NCBI GenBank assembly: GCA_018716975.1
Contig: DVJE01000026.1
Span: forward strand, 1-60,886
DNA from: Candidatus Gallacutalibacter stercoravium
GTDB taxonomy: Bacteria; Bacillota; Clostridia; Oscillospirales; Acutalibacteraceae
Length of the DNA: 60,886 bases
Direction of reading: 5' to 3'
Within the stretch, counting starts at the first letter, position 1; each line of letters starts with the position of its first letter. Position numbers and translations under genes: made by a program. The notes below the pieces were generated by a model. It did not search any database. It was not told where the DNA came from and saw nothing but the letters and a program-made list of their open reading frames with translations. Below, one piece after another: positions 58,286 through 60,886 of this stretch.

Positions 58286-59344
58286 TTAATATTTGCCAAC
58301 TTCTTTTACCGTTGCCACAATACTGCGAAAATTTTCCAAAGACACATTATTGGGAATGGAATGGTCTGAGGAGAAGATATAGCCGCCGTTTTCTTTCAAC
58401 TTTGGAACCATCTGGCGAATTTCTTCTATAATTTTTTCTTTTTCCGGCCACAAAACCGCATTGATTCCGCCGTGCAGCACCAGCCGGTCCCCATATTTCT
58501 GCTTTAGTTCCAGCGGGTCTACCCCTGCTTTGACTTCCAGGGGATTGAGAGCGTCTACACCGGCGTCTAGGATATCCGGCACCAAGGTCATAATATCTCC
58601 GCAGGAATGGAGGTGAGCGTAAATCCCTTTGCTATGGGCCCATTCGCAGGCTTTTTTGTGGAAAGGTTTAACAACTTCTCGATAGGTAGCTGGGGAAAAG
58701 AAGGTGGTGCCTTTGTAGCCCATGTCGTCCGGCCAGAAAATCTCGTCAAATCGGTAGCCGGCATCCCAAACCATGTCAAATAGCTTCATACAGCTGTTCA
58801 GATAGGTGTCAATCATGTCTTTTACCCACTCCGGATTCTCCATAAGGGCAATGAGCAGAGTTTCCGTTCCCACCATCCAGGAATGGGTGACGTCAAAGCC
58901 AAACCAGAAGCCGGCCTGAATAAACCGGCCTTCCGCAACCCACTTGCCGTAGTTTTGCTTTAAATAGTCCCAGTCTACCCGGTCGGGAGAAATATCCATT
59001 CGTTTTTTGGCTTCCGCCCAGGCTTCTTCGGTGGTGACGGTAAAATCTAGAAATTCGGGGGTAGAGTCCAGTTCTTTGAACTGTTTCAGGGTAACGCCCC
59101 AGGGGGTTGTGTGAATGATATAACGGTCCGTTTCCTCTAGAATTTTTTGTTCATAGCGGGGTGTAATGTCCACACCGATAGACTCACACTTGTCTACATC
59201 AAAAAAGTCCCGCCAGTCAACATCCGCAGGCATCCCTTCTTGCTTCCAGCGGGCAATCGTGCCTGCCCAGGGCGAGTCAATAATGGGAACCCGATCCGCT
59301 TCTTGGTGCGCATACATTCTTAAAAATCTTTCTTTGCTGGTCAT
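58286..59344 (-). CDS. UROD-fold protein lacking the third metal ligand (operon gene 2)
   Basis: This 352-residue protein has the classical UROD-family opening MTSKERFLRMYAHQEADRVP and the metal loop YAHLHSCGDIMTLVPD (H246, C248). At the third ligand position it reads LHGGINAVLWP (Gly where the methyltransferases have Cys). Other blocks are FWPDDMGYKGTTFFSPATYRE near 203 and VDALNPLEVKAGVDP near 263. These suggest substrate binding like UROD but altered metal chemistry. ATG 59344 lies after AAAGGAG. It sits between another UROD-fold gene and the isomerase in one operon. Confidence 0.85.
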   Translation of the reverse strand: MTSKERFLRMYAHQEADRVPIIDSPWAGTIARWKQEGMPADVDWRDFFDVDKCESIGVDITPRYEQKILEETDRYIIHTTPWGVTLKQFKELDSTPEFLDFTVTTEEAWAEAKKRMDISPDRVDWDYLKQNYGKWVAEGRFIQAGFWFGFDVTHSWMVGTETLLIALMENPEWVKDMIDTYLNSCMKLFDMVWDAGYRFDEIFWPDDMGYKGTTFFSPATYREVVKPFHKKACEWAHSKGIYAHLHSCGDIMTLVPDILDAGVDALNPLEVKAGVDPLELKQKYGDRLVLHGGINAVLWPEKEKIIEEIRQMVPKLKENGGYIFSSDHSIPNNVSLENFRSIVATVKEVGKY

Positions 59345-59455
59345 TTATGTACGCTCCTTTGTGGTAGATTGTTGTAGAAAATACGCATAGGTAAAGGTAC
59401 ACAGAGGCTGCACGCCATGAAACCAGAATGATACAGGAAACAGCAGCGCGGCAAA

Positions 59456-60697
59456 TTACCGATAGTACTCATCAATGGTGCTTTGCACAATCTGATTCCA
59501 GCGGATTAAATTTTGCGGCTTATAATCCACTGTGCTGATGTCTTTTAAAACAAACTCATAGGGGCACTGATGCGCGACGCAAACCTCTATGGTTTCGCGG
59601 ATTTCTTTTTTCACAGTGTCTTCGTCAAAGGCGGCCCCTACATTTGCAGGATTGGGCTTTCTTGCATAAACATAGTCCCCGCCTATTTCTTCGGCCATTT
59701 TATGGATGTTGGCCCAGGGGCTAACGCCCAACTTGCGCAGGTTGGGTAGCCTTTTTAATATCGGCACAAAGCGCTCCAACGGTTCACAGCATCCATAATA
59801 AACAAGCCCGCATTTTTCTGCCAGCTGCTTCATATATTGAAACTCAAATTCTTCAAAGGCAGCGGCCGACACGGTGGAAAACATCTGAGCCATGGCCCTG
59901 AACCATACGTTTTTGGCGGTAATACGCCCCGAATTTGCGTCCGGTTTTGGCAGATCGTCTGTGAAGGGCGGTGTACAATGAAGGCTTTCGATGCAGGGAT
60001 CCAAAAGGCCGAGTTTTTCTCTTTGTTCTATTTCCGATAGGCCGATTTGTGTAAACTTTTCCATCGTCTTATGCAAAAATTCCGGCCGGTCCATCATATC
60101 GATCAGCACCGGTTCAACCCCTCTTAGCATAGAGATCGTATCCCACGGCGAATGGGCGATATACCCGCCGCACAATCTTACAGGAAGGATATCGCCCAAC
60201 ACCTCTTGTATGCGGGCCTTTTGGTTTTCATCCTGTTGGGGATCGGCCGTTATAACCGGGATGCGAAGGCGTTCCAGTTTTTCTTCTGTATCCAATTCGT
60301 CGATGTAATGGTGCGAAACAATGTTGTTTTTGCTGTCGATGGCTTTTGTTTCTTCTTGGATGGATACGCCGATACCGGAAGAGGCGCTGCTTTTCATAAT
60401 TGGATAGTAGGGGAGCAAATACATATCGGCGCGAAAAAAATTCCAGCGGAACAGCTTTTCTTTAAAATACCACTCCATTTGCCTTAAAAGAGGATCTTCG
60501 CAAAAGAGCGTTAAATGGTTATCGAAATTCATTTCATGCCACGGCACTTCGTCTATCCATACGGGAGGGCGCGACGGCTTTAAATCGTTTACTGCTTTAC
60601 AACGATCGTAATGTTCCTGATTTTCATCAGTATGCGCCAACGCTGCATATTTTTTGGCAAGTTCTCTCACTAGCGTTAGCTCTCGATCCAGCTGCAT
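59456..60697 (-). CDS. UROD/MetE-fold protein, noncanonical metal-site subfamily (copy B)
   Basis: This 413-residue protein is a paralogue of the 47.2 kb gene, sharing RPPVWIDEVPWHEM, MLRGVEPVLIDMMDRPEFLH, LHCTPPFTDDLP, VWFRAMAQMFSTVS, YYGCCEPL, LRKLGVSPWANI and YVYARKPNPANVG, about half identical by eye. The His of the HxCG loop is Tyr here too, and the CC pair is kept. It starts at ATG 60697, seven bases after AGAGGTG; the frame is open 61 codons further but that part antiparallels an insertion sequence end and is not coding. First gene of the minus-strand operon 60697-56351. Confidence 0.78.
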   Translation of the reverse strand: MQLDRELTLVRELAKKYAALAHTDENQEHYDRCKAVNDLKPSRPPVWIDEVPWHEMNFDNHLTLFCEDPLLRQMEWYFKEKLFRWNFFRADMYLLPYYPIMKSSASSGIGVSIQEETKAIDSKNNIVSHHYIDELDTEEKLERLRIPVITADPQQDENQKARIQEVLGDILPVRLCGGYIAHSPWDTISMLRGVEPVLIDMMDRPEFLHKTMEKFTQIGLSEIEQREKLGLLDPCIESLHCTPPFTDDLPKPDANSGRITAKNVWFRAMAQMFSTVSAAAFEEFEFQYMKQLAEKCGLVYYGCCEPLERFVPILKRLPNLRKLGVSPWANIHKMAEEIGGDYVYARKPNPANVGAAFDEDTVKKEIRETIEVCVAHQCPYEFVLKDISTVDYKPQNLIRWNQIVQSTIDEYYR

Positions 60698-60791
60698 TGT
60701 GAAACACCTCTTTTTATAAAATAGTTTATATTTTCCACAGGGGAGTGAACAGTTCCAGAAATAAAACCACCATATGTAGGATAGGGAAGGA

Positions 60792-60886
60792 TTACGCAAA
60801 GAAGCGACGTTTTTCGACAGGAGAGAGCTTGGAGTTAAGCTGAATGCGTTCATGGTTGTAAAAAGCGATATATTCATCAATGAGCG
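60792..60886 (-). mobile_element. IS3-family transposase C-terminus (partial)
   Basis: On the minus strand, 31 codons enter from the right edge and stop at TAA 60794-60792. The peptide LIDEYIAFYNHERIQLNSK, then LSPVEKRRFFA, is the classic end of the IS3-family integrase (OrfB): Y-I-x-F-Y-N-x-x-R followed by L-S-P. The element end should lie between about 60715 and 60790; I could not fix the inverted repeat. The insertion is just upstream of the UROD operon and may affect its promoter. Confidence 0.85.

Noticed and set aside
60698-60880. N-terminal extension of the 59.5 kb UROD-fold gene
   Set aside because: It reads against the insertion sequence end and the paralogue at 47 kb has no such extension; the ribosome site supports ATG 60697.

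Overview
The window looks like the chromosome of a Gram-positive anaerobe of the class Clostridia, most likely a gut Oscillospiraceae-type organism. This is inferred from strong AGGAGG ribosome sites with some TTG and GTG starts, a T-box leader, rubredoxin, LeuCD with Fe-S ligands, a heterodimeric ABC exporter, a DUF4956/CotH/VTC cluster and a carbohydrate locus rich in UROD-fold proteins. No marker gene in the window fixes the genus. Base composition is moderately GC-rich by eye, with one clearly AT-rich island at about 9.1-10.6 kb. No tRNA genes or CRISPR arrays were seen.

Left part (1-12 kb). The window opens in the tail of an Asp/Asn/Tyr repeat protein (45-bp tandem repeats). It is followed by a VTC-domain protein, a DUF4956 membrane protein and a CotH-family protein in one operon. 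A convergent operon of a flavodoxin-like protein and two unknown membrane proteins follows, then an ABC exporter with a long structured leader and a TspO homologue. An AT-rich insertion scar (serine recombinase remnant plus an AlkX/YcaQ-like gene) precedes an orphan 5S rRNA with its own promoter and terminator.

Middle part (12-45 kb). This holds a UbiB/phasin-like pair, a MarR-controlled heterodimeric multidrug ABC exporter, an isolated UROD-family protein and a rubredoxin. A T-box of apparent isoleucine specificity controls ilvB-ilvN-cimA. With citrate synthase and leuCD nearby, this outlines isoleucine synthesis through citramalate. After that come housekeeping genes (methyltransferase, DUF2461, rsmE, CrtO-like acyltransferase, MarR, cinA), a glycogen-use pair (malQ-glgP), and surface and envelope proteins: a beta-helix protein behind a paired-operator promoter, and a foldase-like lipoprotein.

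Right part (45-60.9 kb). This is a dedicated carbohydrate locus. An AraC regulator is divergent from an operon of two Gfo/Idh/MocA oxidoreductases, a UROD-fold protein and a ThuA-like protein. On the other strand lie a GH125 alpha-mannosidase, a second ThuA-like protein, a divergent GH42/GH-A-like hydrolase behind a ROK/XylR-like operator, and a four-gene operon with three UROD-fold proteins and a sugar phosphate isomerase/epimerase. With the 20 kb gene there are five UROD-fold proteins, but no corrinoid protein and no sugar transporter. This is the best candidate for an undescribed pathway: intracellular processing of a modified mannoside or related sugar by oxidation chemistry plus UROD/MetE-fold enzymes. 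The window ends in the C-terminus of an IS3-family transposase.
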